NCBI GenBank assembly: GCA_041399085.1
Contig: JAWKTM010000035.1
Location: 10,005 to 74,004, forward strand
DNA from: JAWKTM01 sp041399085
GTDB lineage: Bacteria; Planctomycetota; Planctomycetia; Pirellulales; Pirellulaceae
DNA length: 64,000 nucleotides
Direction of reading: 5' to 3'
Shown here one piece after another: positions 44,027 to 53,903 of this stretch. Each line of letters opens with the position of its first letter. The stretch's first letter is position 1. Under the pieces are notes generated by a model, which did no database searches, had not been told where the DNA came from, and saw only the letters and a program-made list of their open reading frames with translations. Both the position numbers and the translations under genes were made by a program.

Positions 44027-46451
44027 ATGAAGTTGCTTTTCACCTCGTTCGGTCGCGTTTGCGCTCGCTTCGCGAACCGACTTGCCCACACGCCCGCTGA
44101 TCGAATGAGCGGGCGTCGCGCTTTACCAACCGTGCTGATCGCCGGGGCGATGCTGAGTCTGGTTGGACCGATCGCCGTTCATGGGGCGGATTCCGCTAAG
44201 CCGCTTGGCGATTACCGCACGGATGTCGCGCCGTTCATTCAGAAGTACTGCGCCGAATGTCACGGGGCGAAGTCGCCGAAGGCGGACGTGTCGCTGCATT
44301 CGATACGCGATGCGGCGGGCGTGATGGCCGACAAGGCGACTTGGGAATCGGTGCTGGAGATGGTCGAGTTCCGGGCGATGCCGCCGGAGGACAAGCCGCA
44401 GCCGTCCGAAGAAGAGCGGGCTCGCGTGGTCAAGTGGCTGGAGGCGACGTTGTTCCATGTCGACTGCACGGCCGGTCGCGATCCGGGACGAGTGACGATT
44501 CAGCGGCTCAATCGCAACGAGTACGACAACACGATTCGCGACCTGATCGGGCTGGATTTGAAGCTGTCGAAGAACTTTCCATCGGACGACGTGGGCGAGG
44601 GCTTCGACAACATCGGCGACGTGCTTTCGCTGCCGCCGCTGTTGATGGAAAAGTATCTGGACGCGGCCGAAGCGGTGGCTCAGGCGGCCATCCTAGTTCC
44701 GGGCGCCGAGAACGCGCCGAAGCTGGTTCGCGCGGGGCGGCGACTGCGCGGAACTCAGTCCGCCAGTCGGGGCGATTCGGGCTTCTGGAATATGTATTCG
44801 TCCGGTTCGGTGCTGGGCGAATTCGAAGCCGCTCGTGACGGTCGCTATTTGATTCGCATCGAAGCGATGGCCAATCAAGCGGGCGATGAGCCGGCGCGGA
44901 TGGCCGTGCGACAAGACCAACGCGAGCTGCAAACGGTCGATGTGAAGGCCGAATTCGACTCGCCCGAAGTGTACGAGATTCCGCTGACGACGAAGGCCGG
45001 TTCGTTCCAGATCGAAGCCGCCTTTACCAACGATTTCTATGTGGAAGGCAACGGCAATACGCCGACGCAAGATCGCAACCTTTATGTCTCGCGGATTGAA
45101 TTGATCGGGCCGTTGGACCTGGATTCATCGGCGTTGCCCGAGTCACATCAGCGGATCGTGGTGAGTCGTCCCGAGAAGGGCAAGTCGGTGCGTGATGCGG
45201 CGAGCGAAGTGCTGTATCGGTTCGTAAGTCGCGCCTATCGCCGACAAGCGACGCGAGAGGAGGTCGAGCCGTTCGTCGGGCTGGTCGAAGCGGCCGTGAA
45301 GAACGGCGAAAGCTACGAACGCGGCATTCAGATCGCCGTGGCCGCGACGCTGGTCTCGCCGCAGTTTCTGTTTCGCATCGAGCACGATCCTCGGCCAAAC
45401 GACGCCGACACCGCTCATGCGCTGAGCGACTACGAACTGGCTTCGCGGTTGTCGTATTTTCTCTGGAGCAGCATGCCGGACACGGAGCTGTTCAGCTACG
45501 CGCGGGCGGGCAAGCTGAACGAATCGGAAACGCTGCGTCGCCAAGTGAAGCGAATGTTGGCCGATCCGAAGGCCGAAGCGCTCGTGCGAAACTTCGGCGG
45601 TCAGTGGCTGAATCTGCGGAATTTGGACGAAATCCAGCCCGACCCGCAAAAGTTTCCCGGTGTCGACGAAAAGTTAAAGCAAGACATGCGGCGCGAGACG
45701 GAAATGTTCTTCGACGCCGTGATGCGAGAAGATCGCAGCATTCTGGATTTCTTGGTCGCGAACTTCTCGTACGTGAACCGGCGGTTGGCCGAGCATTATG
45801 GTTTGGAGAATCGTCCGGAACGGAGACGAATTCCAACGTGTCGAGTTCACCGACGGCCGACGCGGCGGTGTGCTGACGCAAGCCAGCATTCTTACGCTCA
45901 CGTCCAATCCGACGCGCACTTCGCCCGTAAAGCGGGGCAAGTGGATCATGGAAAACATTTTGGGCACGCCGCCGCCCGAGCCTCCGGCCGATGTGCCGTT
46001 GTTGGAAGCGACCAGCGAATCGAATCCAAATCTGTCGCTGCGCGAGCAGATGGAGCTACATCGTCGCGATCCAGGGTGCGCCTCGTGCCATCGCGTGATG
46101 GACACGCTGGGCTTCGGCTTCGAGAACTTCGACGCCGTGGGGCGTTGGCGCGACAAAGACAACGGAGCGGCGATCGATCCGTCGGGCGTGTTGCCCAGCG
46201 GCGAATCGTTTCGCGGTCCGGCCGAATTAGTGCGGACGCTTTCCCAAAGCAAAGATGATTTCGCCCGCTTGCTGACCGATAAAATGCTAACGTATGCGCT
46301 GGGCCGCGGGCTGGAGCCTTACGACAAGTGCGCCGTCGACGAGATCGTGAAACAAATCGCCGACGACGAGTACCGTTTTTCCACGCTGGTCACCGGAATC
46401 GTGCTCAGCGAACCGTTTCGGATGCGACGAGGAGAGGAAGCGAAGCCATGA
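44027..46451 (+). CDS. DUF1587/DUF1592/DUF1588-type secreted protein, one frameshift
   Basis: A planctomycete multi-domain exported protein. A signal peptide (TVLIAGAMLSLVGPIAVHGA, about residues 35-55) precedes a cytochrome-like CAECHG (about residue 76). DUF1587 has IQRLNRNEYDNTIRDLIGLD; a beta-sandwich region (about 260-360) follows; DUF1595/DUF1592 have VSRAYRRQATREEVEPFVGL and YELASRLSYFLWSSMPDTEL; DUF1588/DUF1585 contain SILTLTSNPTRTSPVKRGKW, CASCHRVMDTLGFGFENFDA and MLTYALGRGLEP. The frame shifts once near 45820 (NRP to GDEFQRVEF). The stop overlaps the DUF1552 start by 4 bases. Confidence 0.85.
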
Positions 46452-47785
46452 CGATGCGACTGCCACGACGAACGTTTCTAAAGGGAATGGGACTCAGCGT
46501 CGGTCTGCCGTTGCTCGAAGCGATGCGGCCGGCCACTTTGCTGCGAGCGAATCCGGCTCACGCCGCGCCGACTCGAATGGCGTTCGTGTTCTTTCCCAAC
46601 GGCGCGATCATGGACGCTTGGAAGCCCGAGAAGGCGGGCCGCGATTATGAGTTGCCCGAGACTTTGCAGGCGTTGGCCGAATACCGCGGCGACTTCAATG
46701 TGATTACCGGACTGGCTCAGGACAAAGGCCGGGCTCACGGCGATGGACCGGGCGACCATGCTCGCTGTGCCTCAACGTTCTTGACCGGCGCTCATCCGGT
46801 GAAGACATCCGGCGCGGATATCCGCGCGGGGATTTCGGTCGATCAAGTGGCCGCGCAGCAGGTGGGCGGGATGACCAAGTTGCCATCGTTGGAGTTGGGC
46901 ATCGAAGGCGGCCGGAACGCCGGCAATTGCGATTCGGGCTACTCGTGTGCGTATTCGTCGAACATCTCGTGGAAGACGGAATCGACGCCGATGGCGAAGG
47001 AGATCAATCCGCGGTTGGTCTTCGAGCGGATGTTTGGCGGCGGCGGCCAGGAAGCGGCCGAAAGCCGGGCTCGCCGGGACTTCTATCGCAAGAGCATTCT
47101 GGATTTGGTGGCCAACGACGCTCGCCGATTGCAGGAAAAGCTTGGGCAGACCGACCGCCGCAAGTTGGACGAGTATTTCACCAGCGTCCGCGAACTGGAA
47201 CAACGTATCGTGCGAGCCGAACAGCACGGAACGCAGGAACGTCCGGACTTTCAGGTTCCGACCGGCGTGCCGAAGGACGTGGCCGAGCACATTCGGTTGA
47301 TGTTCGACTTGATGACGTTGGCTTTTCGCACCGACACGACGCGGATCGCCACGTTCATGTTGGGCAACGCGGGCAGCAACCGTTCCTATGGCATGGTGAA
47401 CGTGAACGAAGGCCATCATCAGCTTTCGCACCACCAGAACGACAAGGAAAAGATCGCCAAGATCAAGCGGATCGATCGGTTCTTGGCCGAGCGTTTCGCT
47501 TACTTCCTGGGCCAGTTGAAAGAGACGCCGGACGGCGAGGGTACGCTGCTCGATCACTCGATGATCTTGTACGGCAGCGGCCTGAGCGACGGTAACCGGC
47601 ATCGCCATGATGATCTGCCATTGGTGATGGCCGGTCGTGCGAACGGCACGATCGAGACCGGTCGCCATTTGAAGTTCGATCGCGAGATTCCGATGAACAA
47701 TCTGTTCCTGTCGATGTTGGATCGCGTGGGCGCGGATGTTCGCGGACTAGGCGACAGCACCGGCCGATTGGACGGAATCGGCTAG
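46448..47785 (+). CDS. DUF1552 family Tat-exported protein
   Basis: A 445-residue protein with a twin-arginine-like signal, MRLPRRTFLKGMGLSVGLPL. The DUF1552 pattern is complete: FVFFPNGAIMDAWKP, DHARCASTFLTGAHP, SVRELEQRIVRAEQ and MILYGSGLSDGNRHRHDDLP. The gene is translationally coupled to the DUF1592-type gene, the usual pair in planctomycetes. The cell site would be periplasm or surface. The substrate is unknown. Confidence 0.92.
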   Translation: MTMRLPRRTFLKGMGLSVGLPLLEAMRPATLLRANPAHAAPTRMAFVFFPNGAIMDAWKPEKAGRDYELPETLQALAEYRGDFNVITGLAQDKGRAHGDGPGDHARCASTFLTGAHPVKTSGADIRAGISVDQVAAQQVGGMTKLPSLELGIEGGRNAGNCDSGYSCAYSSNISWKTESTPMAKEINPRLVFERMFGGGGQEAAESRARRDFYRKSILDLVANDARRLQEKLGQTDRRKLDEYFTSVRELEQRIVRAEQHGTQERPDFQVPTGVPKDVAEHIRLMFDLMTLAFRTDTTRIATFMLGNAGSNRSYGMVNVNEGHHQLSHHQNDKEKIAKIKRIDRFLAERFAYFLGQLKETPDGEGTLLDHSMILYGSGLSDGNRHRHDDLPLVMAGRANGTIETGRHLKFDREIPMNNLFLSMLDRVGADVRGLGDSTGRLDGIG

Positions 47786-47985
47786 CCGGCCGACTCGCCT
47801 TGGTCGCTTTCTGGAAAACGGCGGCCCGGTCAACTAACATCGTTTCGGTGATGGGTGCTGCTCGTCGTCATGGTGCGACGGGCAGCACTTTGTTTATTGG
47901 CGGACGTCGGCTCGGTGAGACCGCCGGCTGATTGTTGCCGCCATCTTCCCGCCACGCTTCCCTCCTGAAAACAAGGTTGTTGGCC

Positions 47986-49239
47986 ATGCAGAAGGCAGTA
48001 TTTGGATTGGCTCTTTGTGGGCTGTTGACGGTGGTCGCCGCGAGCTCCGCGCAGGAGTGGACTCGGTTTCATGGTCCCAACGGCCAAGGCGCGGTGGAAG
48101 GCGTTGACTTGCCAGGCACGTGGTCCGAATCGGATTACAACTGGAAAACCAAGCTGCCCGGGATTGGCCATTCATCGCCGGTCGTGTGGGGCAATCGCGT
48201 GTTTCTGTTGAGTGCCGATCCCGAGACGGCCGAACGATATGTGTTGGCGATCGACGCTCAGTCTGGCGCGATCGTGTGGAACAAGAACTATCCGTCCGAG
48301 CCGCATCGACTGCACGCGCGCAGCAGTTATGCCAGTTGCACGCCGGCCGTCGACGCCAAGCACGTGTACGTCGCTTGGTCGACGCCAAAGCAGACGTTGC
48401 TGAAGGCGTTCGACCACAACGGCAACGAAGTCTGGAGCAACGATCTGGGGCGTTGGCAAAGTCAGCACGGCTTCGGAACTTCGCCGATTCTGTACAAGAA
48501 CATGGTGATCCTGCACAACTCGCAACAAGCCAATCAGTTGGAAGAAGGCGAGAAGCCGGGCGAAAGCTTCATGATGGCTTTCGATCGCAAGACGGGCGAG
48601 GAAATCTGGCGGACGCCGCGAGCCAGTGTGAATGTGTGCTACTGCGTGCCGTGCATCTATCAGCCCGAGAACGGGCCGGCCGAATTGATTTGCGCGAGCA
48701 CGGCCGATGGCATGTTCAGCTTGGATCCTGAAACCGGCAAGGAGAATTGGCGGTTCGTGGCGTTTGATAAACGCGTCGTCAGCTCGCCAATCATCGCCGG
48801 CGGTTTGATCTTCGGCAGCACCGGTTCGGGCGGCGGCGGAAACTCGGTGGCCGCGATCAAGCCAGGCAAGTCGCCCGAGTTGGCTTATCAAGTGAAGACG
48901 CAAGCTCCCTACGTGCCCACGATGGTGGCGAAGGACGATTTGATCTTTCTGTGGTACGACAAGGGCATCGTCTCCTGCTTGGACGCGGCCACGGGCAACG
49001 TGCATTGGCGCGAGCGAATCGGTGGCGATTTCTCGGGCTCGCCGATCCGTGTCGGCGACAAACTGTATTGCCTTGACGGCGACGGCACGGTGGTGGTGTT
49101 GAAGGCCGACAAGACGTTCGAACAGATCGGCCGCAATCCATTGGGTGAAGACAGCCGCTCGACGCCCGCCGTGGCGAACGGCCGAATCTACTTCCGCACC
49201 TACTCGCATCTGATCTCGCTGGGCGGCAAGTCCACTTAG
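47986..49239 (+). CDS. PQQ-like beta-propeller protein
   Basis: A 417-residue secreted protein: signal FGLALCGLLTVVAASSAQE, then repeated beta-propeller blades. Recognisable repeats include AIDAQSGAIVWNK, AFDHNGNEVWSND, AFDRKTGEEIWRTPRAS and LDPETGKENWRFVAFDKR. The ATG at 47986 is preferred over an upstream frame start at 47932. Many such proteins in planctomycetes have no known enzyme activity. I see no cofactor-binding residues that decide it. Confidence 0.85.
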   Translation: MQKAVFGLALCGLLTVVAASSAQEWTRFHGPNGQGAVEGVDLPGTWSESDYNWKTKLPGIGHSSPVVWGNRVFLLSADPETAERYVLAIDAQSGAIVWNKNYPSEPHRLHARSSYASCTPAVDAKHVYVAWSTPKQTLLKAFDHNGNEVWSNDLGRWQSQHGFGTSPILYKNMVILHNSQQANQLEEGEKPGESFMMAFDRKTGEEIWRTPRASVNVCYCVPCIYQPENGPAELICASTADGMFSLDPETGKENWRFVAFDKRVVSSPIIAGGLIFGSTGSGGGGNSVAAIKPGKSPELAYQVKTQAPYVPTMVAKDDLIFLWYDKGIVSCLDAATGNVHWRERIGGDFSGSPIRVGDKLYCLDGDGTVVVLKADKTFEQIGRNPLGEDSRSTPAVANGRIYFRTYSHLISLGGKST

Positions 49240-49347
49240 GCGACCGGCAGATGAGAATATACTGAAATACGAGCACGACGCGCGAGCGAGTGTGTCGGCG
49301 AATTCGCTGCTGCGCCGCGTGCTGGTATTTTGTATCTGCCGGTCGCC
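49239..49347. repeat. 109-bp palindromic element with 14-bp terminal inverted repeats
   Basis: GGCGACCGGCAGAT (49239-49252) is mirrored exactly by ATCTGCCGGTCGCC (49334-49347). The inner arms also pair with few mismatches (GAAATACGAGCACG against GCGTGCTGGTATTTT). The element abuts the stop codon of the preceding gene. A left-half relative lies at 55056-55123. It resembles a non-autonomous MITE-like or REP-like element, but no transposase was found. Confidence 0.85.
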
Positions 49348-49384
49348 TTGGCGAATCGCGATCGGAGCTCCCGAGGTAGCCACC

Positions 49385-50152
49385 ATGCCAAGTCCGTTTC
49401 CAGGAATGGACCCGTTTATCGAAGCCGGCGGCTTTTGGCCAGACTTCCACGCTGGCTTCATTACTTACATGCGGGAGTGGCTCGTTGAGGCTTTGCCGGA
49501 CGATTACGACGTGCGGATCGATGAGCGGATCAACTTCATCCATGTCGAAGACGATCGGTTGCAACGATTCAAGCCGGACTTGGCTGTCTCGGTGAACGAG
49601 CCGCGCTTGCAACGGGCGAGCGTGTCGCCGGGCGCTGCCACCTTAGAGCCGATCGTGCTGCCGGAGACGGTGGAGGAAGAGATTCGCGAGGTCTACATCC
49701 AGATCATCAAACGGTCCGAGCAGCGGTTGGTGACGATCGTCGAGCTGCTGTCGCCCACGAACAAGAGCGAGCCAACGCGCGGCCAGTTCTTAGCCAAGCG
49801 AATGTCGATCATCCAGCAGCCGATTCATCTGGTCGAGCTGGATTTGTTGCGAGGCGGACGACGGCATCAGTTCGGCCGCGCGTTGCCGCCGGGCGATTTC
49901 TACGCGTATGTATCGCGAGTCGAGCAGCGTTGGGACTGCCAGGTCTACGCTTGGTCACTGCGCGACGCCTTGCCCACCATTCCAATCCCGCTGGCCGCGC
50001 CCGATCCCGACGTGCTGCTGGATTTGCAGTCGGTTTTCACCCTGACCTTCGAACGCGGGCGGTATCAACGCTGGTTGCGATACGATCAGCCGTTGACGCC
50101 GCCTCTGTCGCCCGGCGACGAAAGCTGGATGGCCGCGGTGCTGAAGGGCTAA
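49385..50152 (+). CDS. DUF4058 family protein
   Basis: A 255-residue protein with the family start MPSPFPGMDPFIEAGGFWPD and DFHAGFITYMREWLVEALPD. Further conserved parts are VYIQIIKRSEQRLVTIVELL and LDLLRGGRRH. The ATG at 49385 fits this motif exactly. DUF4058 is common in cyanobacteria and planctomycetes and has no established role. Confidence 0.9.
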   Translation: MPSPFPGMDPFIEAGGFWPDFHAGFITYMREWLVEALPDDYDVRIDERINFIHVEDDRLQRFKPDLAVSVNEPRLQRASVSPGAATLEPIVLPETVEEEIREVYIQIIKRSEQRLVTIVELLSPTNKSEPTRGQFLAKRMSIIQQPIHLVELDLLRGGRRHQFGRALPPGDFYAYVSRVEQRWDCQVYAWSLRDALPTIPIPLAAPDPDVLLDLQSVFTLTFERGRYQRWLRYDQPLTPPLSPGDESWMAAVLKG

Positions 50153-50180
50153 GTCAGCACTCAATACGCCGCGTCCGCAC

Positions 50181-51263
50181 TCAATACGCCGCGCCGACGG
50201 CTTCGGGCAGGTTGCCGGCGATAGCCTGCTCGGCGACTTCGCGGATCGTTTCCGCGGCGCGGGTGACTTGCTCCCGGTTCACGTCTAAGTGCGTGACCAG
50301 TCGCACTTGTTGCGGGCCGATGGCCAACGAGCGGACGCCCTGTTGCTCCAGCGCCGCGACGAATCGGACGGCTGTTCCCAACTCCGCTTCGACGCGGAAG
50401 ATCACGATGTTGGTGTCGACGTGCGGCGGGTCGAGCGACAGGCCCTCGGTGTCGCGAATCGCAGCGGCCAGGATCTGGGCGTTGGCATGGTCGTCGGCCA
50501 GACGTTCGAGGTTGTTCTCCAACGCGAACAGCGCGCCGGCCGCGATCACACCCGCTTGCCGCATCCCGCCGCCGAACAGTTTGCGATGGCGGCGAGCTTC
50601 CCGCATCATGTCGGCCGGGCCGGCCAGAGCCGAGCCAACCGGAGCGCCCAACCCTTTGCTGAAGCAGACGCTGACGGTGTCGAAGTGCAGCGACCAATCG
50701 GCAGCGCTGATGCCCGTGGCGGCCACGGCGTTAAACAGCCGAGCGCCGTCCAGATGCGTTCGCAAGCCAGCGTCATGAGCCCACTCGCAGATATCGACCA
50801 CATTCTCGTAAGGCTGGACGCGACCGGCCCCGCGATTGTGCGTGTTCTCCAAGCACACCAGACGAGTGCGGACCAAGTGTTCGTTTTCGGGACGAATCAT
50901 CCCGCGCAGTTGGTCGACGTGCAGCACGCCGGCGTTGCCTGAAACGGTGCGAGCCACCACGCCGCTGAGCTGAGCGAACGCCCCTTGCTCGTAGTTATAA
51001 ATGTGACAGCCCGATTCGCAGAGGAATTCGTCGCCCGGCTTGCAATGAATCCGCACGCCGACTTGATTGGTCATCGTGCCGCTAGGCATGAACACAGCCG
51101 CATCCTTGCCGAGCAGCTCGGCCGTTAAACGCTGCAAGCGATCGACGGTCGGATCGACGTCGATCACGTCATCATCGACTGGCGCGTTGGCGATGAACTC
51201 GCGCATGGCGGCCGAAGGTTTCGTCACGGTATCGCTGCGGAGATCGACGATCGAAGTTGGCAT
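50181..51263 (-). CDS. ltaE: Low-specificity L-threonine aldolase
   Basis: A 360-residue PLP enzyme that splits L-threonine or allo-threonine to glycine and acetaldehyde. The N-terminus MPTSIVDLRSDTVTKPS is characteristic. The cofactor lysine is in DTVSVCFSKGLGAPVGSALA, and the Asp/His contacts appear as LENTHNRGAG and HLDGARLFNA. The ATG at 51263 is chosen over a long upstream frame. Cytosolic; likely glycine metabolism. Confidence 0.93.
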   Translation of the reverse strand: MPTSIVDLRSDTVTKPSAAMREFIANAPVDDDVIDVDPTVDRLQRLTAELLGKDAAVFMPSGTMTNQVGVRIHCKPGDEFLCESGCHIYNYEQGAFAQLSGVVARTVSGNAGVLHVDQLRGMIRPENEHLVRTRLVCLENTHNRGAGRVQPYENVVDICEWAHDAGLRTHLDGARLFNAVAATGISAADWSLHFDTVSVCFSKGLGAPVGSALAGPADMMREARRHRKLFGGGMRQAGVIAAGALFALENNLERLADDHANAQILAAAIRDTEGLSLDPPHVDTNIVIFRVEAELGTAVRFVAALEQQGVRSLAIGPQQVRLVTHLDVNREQVTRAAETIREVAEQAIAGNLPEAVGAAY

Positions 51264-51426
51264 GGCGGTTTCGTCGGTGGGAAGTGTGTTGGTTGGTAGG
51301 CGGCGGGAAATGTGTGGGCACGATCCTGCCGGACGAGTCGCTCGTAGCATCGCATGCCGCGCAGCGCATCGCAAGCGGCTTGCGGTCGGTGCGTTGTTCT
51401 CGAATCGTGAAGCTGATTCGGGCGAG

Positions 51427-52092
51427 TCACCGTGCTCGTCGGGCGGCGTAGCGCGACAGTCGCGATTGCTTGGCTTGTTGTTGGCAAGATTGAATGCGGT
51501 GATGAAGTTCGGCCAGCAGACGATCGTCGTCCAGTTGCTCGATCTGTTCGGTCGAAATGGGCTGGCCGACGACCACTCGAATGCGAGCCGGCCAGGGGAA
51601 GCGGGCGTCGCGAGGCCACGCGTCATATGCTCCGTCGATGCCGACCGGGATCAGCGGCACTCGGCCGCGACGAGCCAGCGAGACGATGCCCGGCTTTAGC
51701 GGCTGCACTTCGCCGTCGGGCGTGCGCGTCCCTTCGGGAAAGATCAGCACCAGTTCGTCGCGGCGGAGACGTTTCAGCGTTTCCTTGATGCCAGCCAGAC
51801 CGAAGCCCTCGCGGTCGATCGGAATCGCGTCCAGAAATTCGATCAGATGGCGAAAGCCGCGTTGTTTGAACAGCGTTTGCCGAGCCAGATAATTCATGCG
51901 TCGGCGGCAAGTCAGGCCGACCAGCACCGGGTCGAGCGTGCTTTGATGATTCGAACAAACAAGGCCGCCGCCGGTGTCGGGATAGTTGTCGCGGCCTTCG
52001 CACCGCAGATTGAAAAACGTGACGCCAATCATGCGGCTGATCCAACGCAGGGCGTCGTAGCCGATTCGTTGGGCCAAGGAGCGTTGCGTCAT
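51427..52092 (-). CDS. plsC: 1-acylglycerol-3-phosphate acyltransferase (PlsC-like)
   Basis: A 221-residue membrane-associated acyltransferase. The catalytic HX4D box is SNHQSTLDP, the glycerolipid-binding box is LIFPEGTRTPDGEVQPLKPG, and VPLIPVGIDGAYDAW follows, all typical. It acylates lysophosphatidic acid in phospholipid synthesis. It begins 10 bases after the DUF1501 gene stop, so the two share a transcript; threonine aldolase is 160 bases further. Confidence 0.9.
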   Translation of the reverse strand: MTQRSLAQRIGYDALRWISRMIGVTFFNLRCEGRDNYPDTGGGLVCSNHQSTLDPVLVGLTCRRRMNYLARQTLFKQRGFRHLIEFLDAIPIDREGFGLAGIKETLKRLRRDELVLIFPEGTRTPDGEVQPLKPGIVSLARRGRVPLIPVGIDGAYDAWPRDARFPWPARIRVVVGQPISTEQIEQLDDDRLLAELHHRIQSCQQQAKQSRLSRYAARRAR

Positions 52093-52101
52093 ACCGGTCG
52101 A

Positions 52102-53514
52102 CTAAGCCAAGAGGTCCGTCACAACTCGGCCGCCGATATCGGTCAGCCGAAAATCGCGGCCAGCTTGGCGGAACGTCAGCCGCTCGTGATCCAAGCCAAG
52201 CAAATGCAGGACCGTGGCGTGCAAGTCGCGCATGTGGACGCGGTTCTCCGCCGCTTGATGCCCGAACTCGTCGGTCGCTCCGTAAGACACGCCCGTCTTC
52301 ACGCCGCCGCCGGCCAACCACACGGTAAAGCCCTGCGGATTGTGGTCGCGGCCATCGTTGCCTTGCGACGAAGGCGTGCGACCGAACTCGCCGCCCCACC
52401 AAACCAACGTGTCTTCGAGCAGCCCGCGTTGCTTCAGATCGGCCAGCAGCGCGGCCACCGGTTGATCGATCGCCACCGCGTGATCGGCGTGCTTCTTGAT
52501 GTTCGAGTGCTGATCCCAGCGCGGGTTCGAGCCGTTGTCGCTGTAGTTCACTTGGATGTATCGCACGCCGGCTTCGGCAAAGCGGCGAGCCATCAGGCAC
52601 TGGCGGCCAAAGTCGTCGGTCGTCTTCTCGCCGATGCCGTAGGCTTGCATCGTCGCTTCGGTTTCGTTCGACAAATCCATCAACCCGGGCGCGTGATTCT
52701 GCATGCGGAAACCGAGCTCGAACGAGGCGATCGTGGCTTCCAATTCGTCGTCGCCGGGCGTTGCTTGCTGGCGATTCAACGCCTGCAGAAACTCCAACTG
52801 ACGCCGCTGCTGGTCCAGCGGCAGGCGGTCGTTCGTGATGTTCGCGATGCCAGATTGAGCGACCGGGATGCCCGCTCGACCGATCGTGGTGCCTTGATGA
52901 ATCGTCGGCAGAAAGGCATTCGAGTAATTCCGCGGACCGCCGTTGGCCGCCGTCGGGCAGATCGTGACGAAGCCCGGCAGGTTCTCGTTCTCCGTGCCGA
53001 GCCCGTAGGTGACCCACGAGCCAACCGATGGCCGAATCAGATTCGTGGCTCCCGTGTGCAGGAACAACGTGGACGGGCCATGAGCGACGCCTTCGGTGTG
53101 CATGCCGTGGATCAGCAGCATGTCGTCGACGTGTTGAGCCATGTGCGGGAAGAGGTCGGAAACCCACGCGCCGCGCTGGCCGTACTGGCGAAACTGCCAC
53201 GGCGATTTCATCACGGGCTCCGAGCGAACTTGGCGGGCTCGGGCGTTGTAGAAATCGACCTTCTTGCCGTCGTGTTGTTCGAGCGCCGGTTTGTAGTCGA
53301 ACGAATCGACGTGACTGGGCCCGCCCTGCATGAAGATAAAGATGACGCGTTTGGCTCGGGGCGGAAAATGCGTGGGCTGCGGCGCCAGCGGATTCAGCGT
53401 GGCGGCTTGCGTTTCGCGGCACAAACCGGCGAGCGCCAAATAGCCGAACCCACACGAAGCGGTCTGCAGCAGCGAACGACGTGACAGTTCCGGTTGGTTA
53501 AAGCCTGCGGGCAT
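52102..53514 (-). CDS. DUF1501 family exported protein
   Basis: A 470-residue protein of the sulfatase-like DUF1501 family. A Tat-type signal is seen ([20 protein letters not shown]). The family core is visible: [54 protein letters not shown] and [20 protein letters not shown]. The ATG at 53514 is preferred over 53625. It follows no DUF1553 gene here, unlike the usual pairing. Likely periplasmic. Confidence 0.92.
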   Translation of the reverse strand: MPAGFNQPELSRRSLLQTASCGFGYLALAGLCRETQAATLNPLAPQPTHFPPRAKRVIFIFMQGGPSHVDSFDYKPALEQHDGKKVDFYNARARQVRSEPVMKSPWQFRQYGQRGAWVSDLFPHMAQHVDDMLLIHGMHTEGVAHGPSTLFLHTGATNLIRPSVGSWVTYGLGTENENLPGFVTICPTAANGGPRNYSNAFLPTIHQGTTIGRAGIPVAQSGIANITNDRLPLDQQRRQLEFLQALNRQQATPGDDELEATIASFELGFRMQNHAPGLMDLSNETEATMQAYGIGEKTTDDFGRQCLMARRFAEAGVRYIQVNYSDNGSNPRWDQHSNIKKHADHAVAIDQPVAALLADLKQRGLLEDTLVWWGGEFGRTPSSQGNDGRDHNPQGFTVWLAGGGVKTGVSYGATDEFGHQAAENRVHMRDLHATVLHLLGLDHERLTFRQAGRDFRLTDIGGRVVTDLLA

Positions 53515-53903
53515 CTTCGTCTCCTGGATCCCGAAATCGTTCCGCTCGTTTGCGAGCGGATCACCTTTGTCCGAACGGTTCATGCGTCCGAATGGTTCCT
53601 GCATCCGAACAAAACATCGTAACATGATTCATCGGCCAACCCAATCGGATTCATCCACCAGCTTGCGCCTCGGCGGCCGAACATTCACCGAGAGAATGAG
53701 GCTCTCACCGAGCCATCCCGCACAAGGGACACGAAAATACCGGCTCGGCAGGAGCCTCGTTCTCCCAGGACGCTTGCTCGGCTCGGGTTGTGTAAAATCG
53801 TGGCGGTTCATCGTCGGCGACTCGTCGAGTTCCCGGACAAGTTGTGTTGCCGCACGAGTCGCTCGGCGTCCGCTCTACTCTCTCGCTGCTCAGGATTTCT
53901 CGC
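53515..53903. other. Divergent intergenic region with a hairpin element
   Basis: About 390 bases between the DUF1501 start and the propeller-protein start. It holds an imperfect inverted repeat at 53693-53763 (see the repeat entry). No other clear site was seen; promoters for both genes must lie here. Confidence 0.6.
53693..53763. repeat. 71-bp imperfect inverted repeat
   Basis: AGAATGAGGCTCTCACCGAG (start 53693) pairs with GGCTCGGCAGGAGCCTCGTT (start 53742), about 18 of 22 positions matching across a 27-base loop. The GAGGCTC/GAGCCTC arms recall a hairpin type that is common between planctomycete genes. Confidence 0.75.

Noticed and set aside
51623..53484. Long frames antisense or parallel to the DUF1501 and PlsC genes
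   Set aside because: They are GC-rich shadow frames. The true genes have complete family motifs in the chosen frame.
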